Positions 35,353 through 43,680 of a DNA stretch of 64,000 bases are shown in pieces. Both the position numbers and the translations under genes were made by a program. Below the pieces are notes generated by a model that saw nothing but the letters and a program-made list of their open reading frames with translations, had not been told where the DNA came from and did not search any database. Position 1 is the first letter of the stretch. Each line of letters opens with the position of its first letter. Origin of the DNA: Sphingomonas pituitosa NBRC 102491 (GTDB taxonomy: Bacteria > Pseudomonadota > Alphaproteobacteria > Sphingomonadales > Sphingomonadaceae); NCBI RefSeq assembly GCF_001598435.1, contig NZ_BCYY01000019.1, forward strand, positions 1 to 64,000, read 5' to 3'.

Positions 35353-36348
35353 ATGCGCTTCCGGCCTCGCTTCCTCGCCCTCCCGCCGCTGGCGCTTTCC
35401 ATCCTGTTCCTGTCCGCTTCGGGCAGGGAATTGCGCACGCCGCTGGGCGCGAATCCGGTGATGCACGCCGTCCCCGTGCCGCTGGCCCCGGAAGATCCGG
35501 GGCGGACCACGGTGGGGCGGCTCCGCTATCTGGGCGGCGTACGGTTGACGAGCCCCGACCTCGGCTTCTCCGGCTTCTCGGCGCTGAGCGTGGTGGGGGA
35601 TCAATTCACCCTGGTCAGCGATCGCGGCAACCTCGTCCGATTCCGCATGGGCGCCGATTGGCAGCCCTTCGATCTCCGCTTCGGCGATTTGCCGGCCGGC
35701 CCGGGCAGCAGCGCGTACAAGGGGGATCGCGATGCCGAATCGCTGACGCGGGATCCGGTGACGGGCGAATTCTGGATCGGCTTCGAATCGCGGGACGCGA
35801 TTTTCCGATATGATCCGGATTTCCGGAAAGGACTGGGCGGCGCGACGCCGCAGGCGATGAAGCGTTGGCCGCGCAACGGCGGGGCGGAATCGATGGTGCG
35901 ACTCGCCGACGGGCGGATGCTGGTCCTCGCGGAAACCGCCCGGCGTCGCGGCGGGCCGGTCGCCGAACGGGAGATCCTGCTGTTCCCGAGCGACCCCACT
36001 ACCGGCAATCCGCAGCCGATCCACCTCGCCTATGTCCCGCCCGCCGGCTATGATCCGAGCGACGCCGCGCTGCTGCCCGATGGGCGACTGCTGGTGCTGG
36101 TGCGGCGATTCGCGCTTTCCTCGCTGTTCACCGTGAAGATCGAGCTGGTCGACATTCGCGGCGCGCGGGCAGGCCAGGTGCTGCACGGCACCGAAATCGC
36201 GGACTTCGCGCCGCCGCTCCAGCATGACAATTTCGAAGGACTGGCGGTGCAGCGCGAAGGTGATTCGCTGGTGCTGTGGATGATCTCGGACGACAACGAG
36301 CAATGGTGGCAGCAGACGCTGCTGCTCAAATTCCGCCTGAACCTCTAG
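35353..36348 (+). CDS. Esterase-like activity of phytase family protein
   Basis: 331 residues. An N-terminal hydrophobic segment (FLALPPLALSILFLSASG) suggests export or membrane anchoring. The beta-propeller-like core includes GFSGFSALSVVGDQFTLVSD, DRDAESLTRDPVTGEFWIGF, NGGAESMVRLADGRMLVL and HDNFEGLAV, matching the phytase-like esterase domain family. Substrate is unknown. An AAGAGGAAG site precedes the ATG. It converges with rpmB, and a terminator lies between them. Confidence 0.85.
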   Translation: MRFRPRFLALPPLALSILFLSASGRELRTPLGANPVMHAVPVPLAPEDPGRTTVGRLRYLGGVRLTSPDLGFSGFSALSVVGDQFTLVSDRGNLVRFRMGADWQPFDLRFGDLPAGPGSSAYKGDRDAESLTRDPVTGEFWIGFESRDAIFRYDPDFRKGLGGATPQAMKRWPRNGGAESMVRLADGRMLVLAETARRRGGPVAEREILLFPSDPTTGNPQPIHLAYVPPAGYDPSDAALLPDGRLLVLVRRFALSSLFTVKIELVDIRGARAGQVLHGTEIADFAPPLQHDNFEGLAVQREGDSLVLWMISDDNEQWWQQTLLLKFRLNL

Positions 36349-36361
36349 CGAGCACGCACGG

Positions 36362-36390
36362 AAAAACCCGCCACTGCATGCAGTAGCGGG
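36362..36390 (-). terminator. Intrinsic terminator of rpmB
   Basis: On the minus strand CCCGCTACTGCATGCAGTGG, then CGGG, forms a stem (36367-36390), followed by TTTTT (36362-36366 on plus). Good rho-independent terminator 24 nt after the rpmB stop. Confidence 0.85.
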
Positions 36391-36414
36391 CCAAACCGTT
36401 GATCTTAAGGAAGA

Positions 36415-36714
36415 TCAGGCCGCTTCGGCGGTGCCGGCGGTCGCCTTGCGCACTTCGCGCTTCAGGCGACGGGCGCGCAGCGAGAGATCCTCATCGCTCG
36501 ACTTCAGCAGCCAGTTGTCCAGGCCGCCGACATGCTCGACCGAACGCAGGCCGTGCGTGGAAACGCGCAGACGGATGCTCTTGCCGAGCGAATCCGAGAT
36601 CAGCGTCACGTTCTGCAGGTTGGGCAGAAAGGTGCGCTTGGTCTTGTTGTTGGCGTGGGAAACATTGTGTCCCACCTGCCGGCCCTTGCCGGTCAGCTCG
36701 CAAATGCGCGACAT
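36415..36714 (-). CDS. rpmB: 50S ribosomal protein L28
   Basis: 99 residues, the long alphaproteobacterial form of L28. The N-terminus [20 protein letters not shown], then [17 protein letters not shown], is unmistakable. The C-terminal extension is Arg/Lys/Ala-rich. It is monocistronic, with its own terminator, and divergent from the small membrane protein gene at 36862. Confidence 0.98.
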   Translation of the reverse strand: MSRICELTGKGRQVGHNVSHANNKTKRTFLPNLQNVTLISDSLGKSIRLRVSTHGLRSVEHVGGLDNWLLKSSDEDLSLRARRLKREVRKATAGTAEAA

Positions 36715-36861
36715 CGCTTCAAATCCTGAGTTGGGCGGTAAGCCGGAAAGGCCGCGCTGTTAGCGTCGATGCGCGCCGCAGTCAACCGATTCACGAGGAA
36801 CGGTGCGCAACCCGCACGCCGTCGGGGCGTTGGGCAGGTGAAACGATAAGAGGAGTCGAGG

Positions 36862-37113
36862 ATGCGCGCAATCCTGGGGTTGCTGGGAATTCTGGTGCTG
36901 GTTGCCGTCGTGCTGATCGCGCTGGGCTTTCTCAATGTCGACGTGCGCGGCGGCAAGCTGCCGACGGTCGCGGCGGAAACCGGCAAGGTCTCGGTCGGCG
37001 AATCGAACAGCACCGTTCGCGTGCCGAGCGTCGAGATGAAGGACAAGCAGGTGAAGCTGCCGACCATCGACGTGCAGAAGGCGCCGGAGCCGACGCCGTC
37101 GCCGGCGAAATGA
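36862..37113 (+). CDS. Hypothetical membrane-anchored protein (83 aa)
   Basis: One N-terminal membrane segment (residues 2-24, ILGLLGILVLVAVVLIALGF) is followed by a polar region with repeated valine-rich strands (TVRVPSVEMKDKQVKLPTID) and a Pro-rich tail. Probably a periplasmic domain tethered to the inner membrane. No family is recognised. An AGAGG site precedes the ATG, and the stop overlaps the start of the Pmp3-like gene (ATGA), so the two form an operon. Confidence 0.7.
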   Translation: MRAILGLLGILVLVAVVLIALGFLNVDVRGGKLPTVAAETGKVSVGESNSTVRVPSVEMKDKQVKLPTIDVQKAPEPTPSPAK

Positions 37114-37292
37114 CGCCGACCGCGGGCCGAATCGCGGCGGCGGCCCTGCTGCCGCCGTTCGGCATCTATCTGGAGGAAGGGGCGGGGCGGCCTTTCCATA
37201 TCGCCTGCGGGCTGACGATGCTCGGCTTCGTGCCCGGGGCGGCCTATGCCTTGTGGCGGCTGTTCCGCCGACCGTCGCGGGCTGCCGCCTGA
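37110..37292 (+). CDS. Pmp3/YqaE (UPF0057) family small membrane protein
   Basis: 60 residues, two hydrophobic segments. The family pattern LLPPFGIYLEEGAGRPFHI, then LTMLGFVPGAAYALW, is clear: LPP-G-LEEG near the first segment and LG-PG in the second. Pmp3 proteins are linked to membrane potential and stress tolerance. It is coupled to the upstream 83-aa gene by a 4-nt overlap and lies 42 nt before tadA. Confidence 0.8.
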   Translation: MTPTAGRIAAAALLPPFGIYLEEGAGRPFHIACGLTMLGFVPGAAYALWRLFRRPSRAAA

Positions 37293-37334
37293 GCAGAGGT
37301 GACCGCACGACGCGGCGCGGCTAAGCCGGGCGCG

Positions 37335-37784
37335 ATGTTCCCGCTCCCTCCCCCGATGCAGGCCGCGCTGGCGGCGGCGCGCGATGCCGCCGCGCAGGGC
37401 GAAGTGCCCGTGGGCGCGGCGATCGTGCTGCACGGCGCGGTGATCGCCACCGCCGCCAACGCGCCGCGCGCGCGCCACGACCCCACCGCCCATGCCGAGA
37501 TGCTGGCGATTCGCGCGGCTGCGCAACTGCTCGGCCGCGACCGGTTGGAGGATTGCGATCTGTGGGTGACGCTCGAGCCCTGCGCGATGTGTGCCGGTGC
37601 CATCGCCCATGCCCGAATCGCGCGGCTCTATTACGGTGCGAGCGATCCGAAGGGGGGCGCAGTGGAACATGGTCCGCGCCTGTTCGGCCAGCCGACCTGC
37701 CACCATCGCCCGGAGGTCTATGCGGGAATCGGCGAGGCCGAGGCGGGATCGGTGCTGCGCGACTTCTTCCGCGCCCGGCGCTGA
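37335..37784 (+). CDS. tadA: tRNA-specific adenosine deaminase
   Basis: 149 residues, cytidine deaminase fold. TadA converts A34 to inosine in tRNA-Arg(ACG). Catalytic HAE (H53, E55) and zinc-binding PCAMC (C83, C86) are intact, and the LYYGASDPKGGAVEHGP block is typical. The start at 37335 is the family one; 12 more codons are open upstream. Confidence 0.92.
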   Translation: MFPLPPPMQAALAAARDAAAQGEVPVGAAIVLHGAVIATAANAPRARHDPTAHAEMLAIRAAAQLLGRDRLEDCDLWVTLEPCAMCAGAIAHARIARLYYGASDPKGGAVEHGPRLFGQPTCHHRPEVYAGIGEAEAGSVLRDFFRARR

Positions 37785-37848
37785 TCCACCGCAGGCTGGC
37801 TGCCTGGCCGCAATCGGTGTAGCATGCGAAAAAACGGGAGAGGTGCCG

Positions 37849-38355
37849 ATGCGTCTGCCGCACTGCCTTGCCGGAGCGTTGCTGCTGCTGCCTTTCGCAG
37901 CGGCGGCCGCCGATCGGCCGATGCTGAGCTGGGGCAAGCCCGGCGTCACGATCGAGACCTATCGCGACGACGCCGTCGCCTGCGGGCGCGAGGGCTATTA
38001 TCTCGACGTGTCGAATACCGAGGCGGCGAAGGTGTTCAAGCAGGCATCGTCCCAGCTCGAGAACAACGAAGCGAGCCTGTCGATGGGGGGCGATGTCGAT
38101 CGGGCGATCCAGATCGCCAATGATTCGAGCCGAATCGTCGAGCGCACCCGGCCGGCGCAGCGCATGAAGGAAGTGCGGACACTTTTGCAGGATACCGTTT
38201 CCAGCTGCCTGCGGGCGCGGGGCTATGCCCAGTTCCAGCTTACGCCCGAGCAGCAACGGCATTTGCGCGCGCTGCGGCCGGGCTCTCCGGCGCGTCACGC
38301 CTATCTGCACGGGCTTGCCAGCGATCCCGCGATTCTGGCGGCGCAGAAGCTCTAA
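37849..38355 (+). CDS. Hypothetical exported protein (168 aa)
   Basis: A signal peptide (MRLPHCLAGALLLLPFAAAA) ends near residue 21. The mature part is polar, with two or three helices and paired cysteines (ACGREGYY near residue 44, SSCLRARGYAQF near 121) that could form a disulfide. The GREGYY / LRARGYAQF pattern recurs in small sphingomonad periplasmic proteins of unknown role. A GGGAGAGGT site precedes the ATG. Confidence 0.65.
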   Translation: MRLPHCLAGALLLLPFAAAAADRPMLSWGKPGVTIETYRDDAVACGREGYYLDVSNTEAAKVFKQASSQLENNEASLSMGGDVDRAIQIANDSSRIVERTRPAQRMKEVRTLLQDTVSSCLRARGYAQFQLTPEQQRHLRALRPGSPARHAYLHGLASDPAILAAQKL

Positions 38356-38418
38356 ATCGTCTTCGCACCGCAAAAGGTTGTGAACAGGGCGCCGCTGCGG
38401 ATATGAGGGCGGTGCACC

Positions 38419-39720
38419 ATGAGCGCACCTTTTCCCTGGATCGACGTAGCGATCATCTTCGTGCTGATCGCGATCAACGGCATTTTCTCCATGTCGGAGC
38501 TGGCGATCGTCTCCGCGCGCCCGGCGCGGCTGGAGGCGCTGGCCCGGCTGGGCAATCGCGGCGCCAAGACCGCGATCGAGCTCGCCGAGGACCCCGGCAA
38601 GTTCCTGTCCACCGTCCAGATCGGCATCACCCTGATCGGCATCGTCGCCGGTGCCTATTCGGGCGCCAGCCTGGGCGAGCCGGTGGGCAAGCGTATCGAG
38701 GCACTGGGCCTTTCCGCGGAGCTGGCGCACACGCTGGGCATCACCGTGGTCATCGGTCTCACCACCTATTTCTCGCTCGTGGTGGGCGAGCTGGTGCCCA
38801 AGCAGTTCGCGCTGCGCTCGCCCGAACCGATCGCAGCGGCGATGGCGCTGCCGATGCGCTGGCTTTCCTGGGGCACGGCGCCGGTCGTCTGGCTGCTCGA
38901 TTCGTCGACCGGGCTGGTGTTCCGCCTGCTGCGCCTCAACCGCGAATCGGAGAATCGGGTCACTGCCGAGGAGCTCCACCTGATCGTCGCCGAAGCGAGC
39001 AAGTCGGGCGTGATCGAGGAGCATGAGCGCTCGATCATTTCCGGCGTCGTCCGCCTCGCCGATCGGCCGGTGCGCGAGGTGATGACGCCGCGCACCCAGG
39101 TCGACTGGCTCGACGTGGACCTCGACGGCGCCGGCATCCGCGAGGAGCTGCTGGCGACGCCGCACACCCGCCTGCCGGTGGCCGAGGGCTCGATCGACGC
39201 CGTGATCGGCGTGGTCCAGGCGCGCGACATCGCCGCGGCGCTGTTCCGCGGCGAGCCGCTCGACCTGCGCAAGCTGATGCGCAAGGCGCCGGTCCTGCCC
39301 GACCAGGTCGACGCGATGGACGCGCTCACCGCGCTGCGCCAGGCCGAGGTGCCGATGGGGCTGGTCCACGACGAGTATGGTCATTTCGAAGGGATCGTCA
39401 CGCCGGCCAACCTGCTGGCGGCGATCGCCGGCGAATTCGCGTCGGACGCTGAGCCGGGCGACAATCCCAATATCGTCGTGCGTGAGGACGGCTCGTTGCT
39501 CGTCGCGGGTGCGACGCCGGCGGACCAGCTCGCCGAACGCCTCGGCATCGACCTGCCCGAGGATCGTGATTACGCAACAGTCGCGGGCCTGGCGCTGGCG
39601 GTGTTCAAGCACCTGCCGGTGGAGGGCGAGGTGTTCGAGCAGCAGGGCTGGCGGTTCGAGATCGTCGACCTCGACGGCCGCAAGATCGACAAGCTGCTGG
39701 TGAGTCGCGGCGCCGGCTGA
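38419..39720 (+). CDS. Hemolysin/TlyC family protein with CNNM and CBS domains
   Basis: 433 residues. An N-terminal DUF21/CNNM membrane domain (about residues 10-190, INGIFSMSELAIVSARPARL, with three to four membrane segments) is followed by a CBS pair (PVREVMTPRTQVDWLDVD, then GLVHDEYGHFEGIVTPANLL) and a C-terminal CorC_HlyC domain ending FEIVDLDGRKIDKLLV. Such proteins are Mg/Co transporters or efflux regulators. A second, soluble member is corC at 26188. Confidence 0.92.
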   Translation: MSAPFPWIDVAIIFVLIAINGIFSMSELAIVSARPARLEALARLGNRGAKTAIELAEDPGKFLSTVQIGITLIGIVAGAYSGASLGEPVGKRIEALGLSAELAHTLGITVVIGLTTYFSLVVGELVPKQFALRSPEPIAAAMALPMRWLSWGTAPVVWLLDSSTGLVFRLLRLNRESENRVTAEELHLIVAEASKSGVIEEHERSIISGVVRLADRPVREVMTPRTQVDWLDVDLDGAGIREELLATPHTRLPVAEGSIDAVIGVVQARDIAAALFRGEPLDLRKLMRKAPVLPDQVDAMDALTALRQAEVPMGLVHDEYGHFEGIVTPANLLAAIAGEFASDAEPGDNPNIVVREDGSLLVAGATPADQLAERLGIDLPEDRDYATVAGLALAVFKHLPVEGEVFEQQGWRFEIVDLDGRKIDKLLVSRGAG

Positions 39721-39847
39721 CAGGCGGTATCCAGCGGCGCGAAATCGACCGCGCCCCTTATAGTTGCGCCCTCATCCCGCGCATGGTAGCGCCCGCGGCT
39801 TGAATGGGGCCATTCCGCGTCCCTAACTTCAGGCTTTTCGGGAACCC

Positions 39848-40186
39848 ATGTTCGCCACTCCAGCATATGCACAGGCCGCAGGCGCGGCTGGTCAGGGTAG
39901 CACTCTGGCCGGGATCGCGTCGGTCGCACCGCTCGTCCTGATCTTCGTCGTCTTCTACTTCCTGATGATCCGTCCGCAGCAGAAGCGGATGAAGTCGCTG
40001 CAGGACGCGGTGAAGTCGGTGAAGAAGAACGACACCGTCATCACCGCCGGCGGGTTGATCGGCAAGGTCACCCGCGTCGACGAAACCGAGGTCGAGATCG
40101 AGCTCGGCCCCAACGTCAAGGTCCGCGCGATCAAGTCGACGCTCGCTGAAGTGCGCCCGCACGGCGCCAAGCCCGCGAACGACTGA
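39848..40186 (+). CDS. yajC: Preprotein translocase accessory subunit YajC
   Basis: 112 residues with one membrane segment (APLVLIFVVFYFLMI, residues 27-41) then RPQQKRMKSLQDAVKSVKKN and GGLIGKVTRVDETEVEIELG, diagnostic for YajC. It joins SecDF in the holotranslocon. Its stop overlaps the secD start (TGATG), and secF follows 12 nt after secD: a coupled yajC-secD-secF operon. Confidence 0.97.
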   Translation: MFATPAYAQAAGAAGQGSTLAGIASVAPLVLIFVVFYFLMIRPQQKRMKSLQDAVKSVKKNDTVITAGGLIGKVTRVDETEVEIELGPNVKVRAIKSTLAEVRPHGAKPAND

Positions 40187-41772
40187 TGCTGGATTTCCCG
40201 CGCTGGAAGGTCTGGTCGATCACGCTCGGCCTTGCCCTGATGGTCCTGCTCGCCGTGCCGAGCCTGGTGCCGGAGAGCATCCGCAACACCTGGCCGCACT
40301 GGGTGCCCAAGCCCGCCGTCAATCTCGGCCTCGATCTCGCGGGCGGTTCGAACCTGCTCCTCGAGGGCGATACGAGCGACGTGCAGCAGACCAAGCTCGA
40401 GCAGATGCGCGAGCAGGTGCGCCTGGCGATGCGCCGCGATCCGCGCGTGGAAATCGGCGACATCTCGATCGCCGGCGGCAAGCTGAGCTTCATGGTCCGG
40501 GATCCCGGCAAGGTGGATGCGGCGCGCGAGAAGCTGCTGCCGATGACCAACGGCGTCGGCACCACCGGCCAGCGCGACTGGGAAATCTCCGTCGTCGATT
40601 CGACCCGTTTCGTGCTGACGCCCACCCAGGCGGGCCTGAACCAGCAGATCGAAACCGCGATGAACGACGCGCGCGAAGTGGTCGACAAGCGCATCAACGC
40701 GCTCGGCACCCGCGAGCCGACCGTGATCCGCGAAGGCAGCAACCGCATCGTCGTGCAGGTACCGGGCCTGCAGGACCCCAGCCAGCTCAAGGCGCTGCTC
40801 GGCAAGACCGCCAAGCTGGAATTCAAGCTGGTCGACCTGAGCGTGACGCCGCAGCAGATTGCCAGCGGCGACATTCCCGTCACCTCGCAGCTGCTCCAGT
40901 ACGAGAACGGCGCGCCGATCGTGGTCAACCGCACCGCGATGATCACCGGCGACATGCTGGTCGATGCCAAGCAGAGCTATGACGAGCAGGGCCGTCCCGA
41001 CGTGACGCTGCAGCTCGACGGCGCCGGCGCCAAGCGCTTCGCCCGGGTGACCACCGAAAATACCGGCAAGCCGTTCGCGATCATCGTCGACAACAAGGTG
41101 ATCTCGGCCCCGAACATCAACACGCCGATCCTCGGCGGCAGCGCCTCGATCTCGGGCGGGTTCACGGTCGACAGCGCCAACCAGCTTGCCGTCGCGCTGC
41201 GGTCGGGCAAGCTGCCGATCAACCTGAAGGTCGTGCAGGAATCGACCGTCAGCCCCGAACTCGGCAACGATTCGATCCGCGCCGGCATCACCGCATCGGT
41301 GATCGCGATCGTCGCGGTGGTGGTGTTCATGGTGCTGACCTATGGCCGCTTCGGCGTCTATGCGAACATCGCCGTGACGCTCAACGTGCTGGTGATCCTC
41401 GCGGTGATGGGCATGCTCAACGCCACGCTGACGCTGCCCGGCATCGCCGGCTTCGTCCTGACCATCGGTACCGCGGTCGACGCCAACGTGCTGATCAACG
41501 AGCGTATCCGCGAGGAACGCCGCCGCGGGCGCAGCGTGATGCAGGCGGTGGAGCTGGGCTACAAGGAAGCCAGCCGCACCATCTTCGAAGCCAACGTCAC
41601 TCACGCGATCGCCGGCGCGATCATGCTGGTGCTCGGCTCGGGCCCGATCCGCGGCTTCGCGGTGGTGCTGCTGATCGGCATCGCCAGCTCCGTCTTCACC
41701 GCCGTGGTGTTCACGCGCATGCTCGTCACGCTCTGGCTGCGCCGCAAGCGCCCGAGCGAGATCCACATTTAA
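40186..41772 (+). CDS. secD: Protein translocase subunit SecD
   Basis: 528 residues, RND superfamily. One N-terminal membrane segment, a large periplasmic P1 domain (NLGLDLAGGSNLLLEGD start; MNDAREVVDKRINALGTREP) and five C-terminal segments with ALRSGKLPINLKVVQESTVS and GFVLTIGTAVDANVLINERI. SecDF uses the proton gradient to pull proteins out of SecYEG. Length and all motifs are normal. Confidence 0.98.
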   Translation: MLDFPRWKVWSITLGLALMVLLAVPSLVPESIRNTWPHWVPKPAVNLGLDLAGGSNLLLEGDTSDVQQTKLEQMREQVRLAMRRDPRVEIGDISIAGGKLSFMVRDPGKVDAAREKLLPMTNGVGTTGQRDWEISVVDSTRFVLTPTQAGLNQQIETAMNDAREVVDKRINALGTREPTVIREGSNRIVVQVPGLQDPSQLKALLGKTAKLEFKLVDLSVTPQQIASGDIPVTSQLLQYENGAPIVVNRTAMITGDMLVDAKQSYDEQGRPDVTLQLDGAGAKRFARVTTENTGKPFAIIVDNKVISAPNINTPILGGSASISGGFTVDSANQLAVALRSGKLPINLKVVQESTVSPELGNDSIRAGITASVIAIVAVVVFMVLTYGRFGVYANIAVTLNVLVILAVMGMLNATLTLPGIAGFVLTIGTAVDANVLINERIREERRRGRSVMQAVELGYKEASRTIFEANVTHAIAGAIMLVLGSGPIRGFAVVLLIGIASSVFTAVVFTRMLVTLWLRRKRPSEIHI

Positions 41773-41784
41773 GGAAGCGCCGAC

Positions 41785-42756
41785 ATGCGGCTCCTCAAGA
41801 TCGTACCCGACAACACCAATATCGGCTTCGTCCGCATCCGGTTCATCGCGTTCGCGATCACCGCGCTGCTGACGGTGGCCGCGATCGGTCTCGTCGCGGT
41901 GCACGGCCTGAACTATGGCGTCGACTTCGTCGGCGGCGTGTCGATCGAGGAGAAGTTCACCTCGGCCCCGCCGACCGACCAGCTGCGCGAGACGGTGAAC
42001 CAGCTCGGTTACGGCGAGGCCACGCTGCAGGAAATGGGCGGCAAGAACCTCGTTACCATCCGCCTGCCGGTGCCGAAGTCGAACGATCCGGGCGCGACCA
42101 ATGCGATGGTCGAGCGGGTGAAGGCGGCGGTCGCGGCGAAATTCCCCGGCGCCACCTTCTCCACCTACTCCACCGTCTCCGGCAAGGTCTCGAACGAGCT
42201 GATCCGCAACGGCGTGCTCGCCGTGGTGCTGGCGATCGTCGGCATCGCGATCTTCTCGTGGCTGCGCTACGAATGGCAGTTCGGCGTCTCGACCGCGGTG
42301 GCGATCCTGCACGACGTGCTGATGACGCTGGGCTTCTTCGCGCTGACCCAGCTGGTGTTCGATCTCAACATCGTCGCCGCGGTGCTGACGATCATCGGCT
42401 ATTCGATCAACGACAAGATGGTGATCGACGACCGAATCCGCGAGAACATGCGTAAGTACCGCAAGATGGGGATGAGCGAGCTGATCGACCTCTCGGTCAA
42501 CGAGACGCTGCCGCGTACCGTGATGACCTCGCTCACCATCCTTATCGCGCTGGCGTCGCTGCTGATCTGGGGCGGGCACGTGCTGCGCGGCTTCACCTCG
42601 GCAATGATGCTGGGCATCGTGGTCGGCACCTATTCGTCGATCTACGTCTCGTCCTCGCTGCTGATCACCCTGGGCCTCAAGCCCGGCGTGAAGCGCGAAA
42701 AGGCCGATTCGATCGCCGACAATGCCGAGCGCGTGGCGCCGCGCGAGCGGCCGTGA
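41785..42756 (+). CDS. secF: Protein translocase subunit SecF
   Basis: 323 residues, six membrane segments. GLNYGVDFVGGVSIEEKF at the N-terminus, then the conserved GYSINDKMVIDDRIRENMRK and VNETLPRTVMTSLTILIAL. Follows secD by 12 nt. The Mth938-like gene starts 1 nt after its stop. Confidence 0.98.
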   Translation: MRLLKIVPDNTNIGFVRIRFIAFAITALLTVAAIGLVAVHGLNYGVDFVGGVSIEEKFTSAPPTDQLRETVNQLGYGEATLQEMGGKNLVTIRLPVPKSNDPGATNAMVERVKAAVAAKFPGATFSTYSTVSGKVSNELIRNGVLAVVLAIVGIAIFSWLRYEWQFGVSTAVAILHDVLMTLGFFALTQLVFDLNIVAAVLTIIGYSINDKMVIDDRIRENMRKYRKMGMSELIDLSVNETLPRTVMTSLTILIALASLLIWGGHVLRGFTSAMMLGIVVGTYSSIYVSSSLLITLGLKPGVKREKADSIADNAERVAPRERP

Positions 42757-42757
42757 C

Positions 42758-43129
42758 GTGAAGATCGAGCGGCGCAGCGCCGAGGGGCCGCTGATCTCCG
42801 GATTTTCCGGCGGCGGCTTTCGCGTCGACGAGAATGTCTATCACGGGCTGATCATCACGCCACAGCGCGCGGACGGATGGTCGCCCCCGGTGGTCGCCGA
42901 GCTGACCGAGGCCGACCTCGAAGCGGCCTTCGCACTAGATCCGCAGCCGGAATTCCTGCTGCTCGGCACCGGCGCGACGCTGGTGCGCCCGCCGCTGAGC
43001 CTTGTAAAGGCGCTGGGTGCGCGCGGCATCGGCATCGAGGCGATGGACAGCCGCGCGGCGGCACGCGCCTGGGGCGTGCTGCGCGCCGAGCTGCGCTGGG
43101 TTGCAGGGGCGCTCTACCCGCTCGCCTGA
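42758..43129 (+). CDS. Mth938-like (DUF498/NDUFAF3 family) protein
   Basis: 123 residues from a GTG at 42758. Signatures are ISGFSGGGFRVDENVYHGLI, PEFLLLGTGATLVRPP and GIGIEAMDSRAAARAWGVL. The mitochondrial relative NDUFAF3 assists complex I assembly, and MidA, whose relative NDUFAF7 does likewise, lies elsewhere in this window. Function in bacteria is not settled. It is the last gene of the yajC-secDF operon. Confidence 0.88.
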   Translation: MKIERRSAEGPLISGFSGGGFRVDENVYHGLIITPQRADGWSPPVVAELTEADLEAAFALDPQPEFLLLGTGATLVRPPLSLVKALGARGIGIEAMDSRAAARAWGVLRAELRWVAGALYPLA

Positions 43130-43263
43130 ACTTCCATAGCGAACAAGGCGGGCAGCGCGCGTTCCAGCCGCGCCGGCGCCGCCGCCCAGCGATCCGGATC
43201 GAACGCGTCGTTCAGCAGATACTGCGCGAACCATAGGCGTGTCGCTTCGGGCCGGACCGGCGG
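43114..43263 (-). pseudogene. Orphan 3' end of an unidentified gene
   Basis: A minus-strand frame with host-like high-GC codon use reads PVRPEATRLWFAQYLLNDAF, then DPDRWAAAPARLERALPALF, to a TAG at 43114-43116. It has no start of its own and its 5' side merges with the transposase fragment in another frame. It looks like the remaining C-terminus of a gene cut by the insertion. I do not recognise the family. Confidence 0.4.
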
Positions 43264-43440
43264 GCCGTGCCTTGGACAATCGCATCCACGAACGGCGCCA
43301 GCGCGTCATCAGGTGCCCGCACCGGGTTCAGCGAGACGTCGCGCATGGTGTGGCCGAGATGCGCTTCATCCATCACCACCCCGCCAAAACGCCCCTGCCA
43401 CAGATGCCCCGTCCAGCGATGGAGATGCGCTGGAATATCC
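43208..43440 (-). pseudogene. Truncated REP-associated tyrosine transposase (RAYT) fragment
   Basis: The minus strand encodes PAHLHRWTGHLWQGRFGGVV, then MDEAHLGHTMRDVSLNPVRA, ending in a TGA at 43208-43210. HLWQGRFG...VVMDEAHL...LNPVRA is the conserved central part of Y1_Tnp/RAYT transposases, which mobilise or maintain REP palindromes. The N-terminal catalytic part with HUH and the C-terminus are gone, so it is inactive. Two tandem GGAATATCCCC units (43432-43453) mark its 5' border. Confidence 0.7.
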
Positions 43441-43453
43441 CCGGAATATCCCC

Positions 43454-43680
43454 GGAATCGCCGGCGCCATCGGCCAAAGAGATCGTAAATATGCGCGAAA
43501 TATAAATCTACGAATCTTCGTCTTTATTATAAAACGAACCGACATAATCATATACAGCCCGGGCGTATCGGATTATGAATAGCCAACGGCCGCAATAGCT
43601 GACTCGATGATCAGATAGATAAATGCAAGGTGGAGCGCGTGGTAATTTTACGACGTGCTGTTTTGTATTGGAAAAATCTT
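43454..43680. other. AT-rich spacer at the left of the island
   Basis: GC content drops sharply: the 60 bases from 43501 are about one third G+C, unlike the host. It contains no convincing gene. It must hold the promoter for the beta-trefoil gene, but I cannot assign boxes with confidence. Confidence 0.5.

Noticed and set aside
39955-42579. Long minus-strand frame over yajC-secD-secF
   Set aside because: Antisense of three unmistakable translocase genes; the translation is His/Arg/Asp-rich without any domain.
43114-43263. C-terminus of the Mth938-like gene's neighbour as an intact gene
   Set aside because: No start codon or upstream coding continuation exists on that strand; it runs into the transposase fragment in a different frame.
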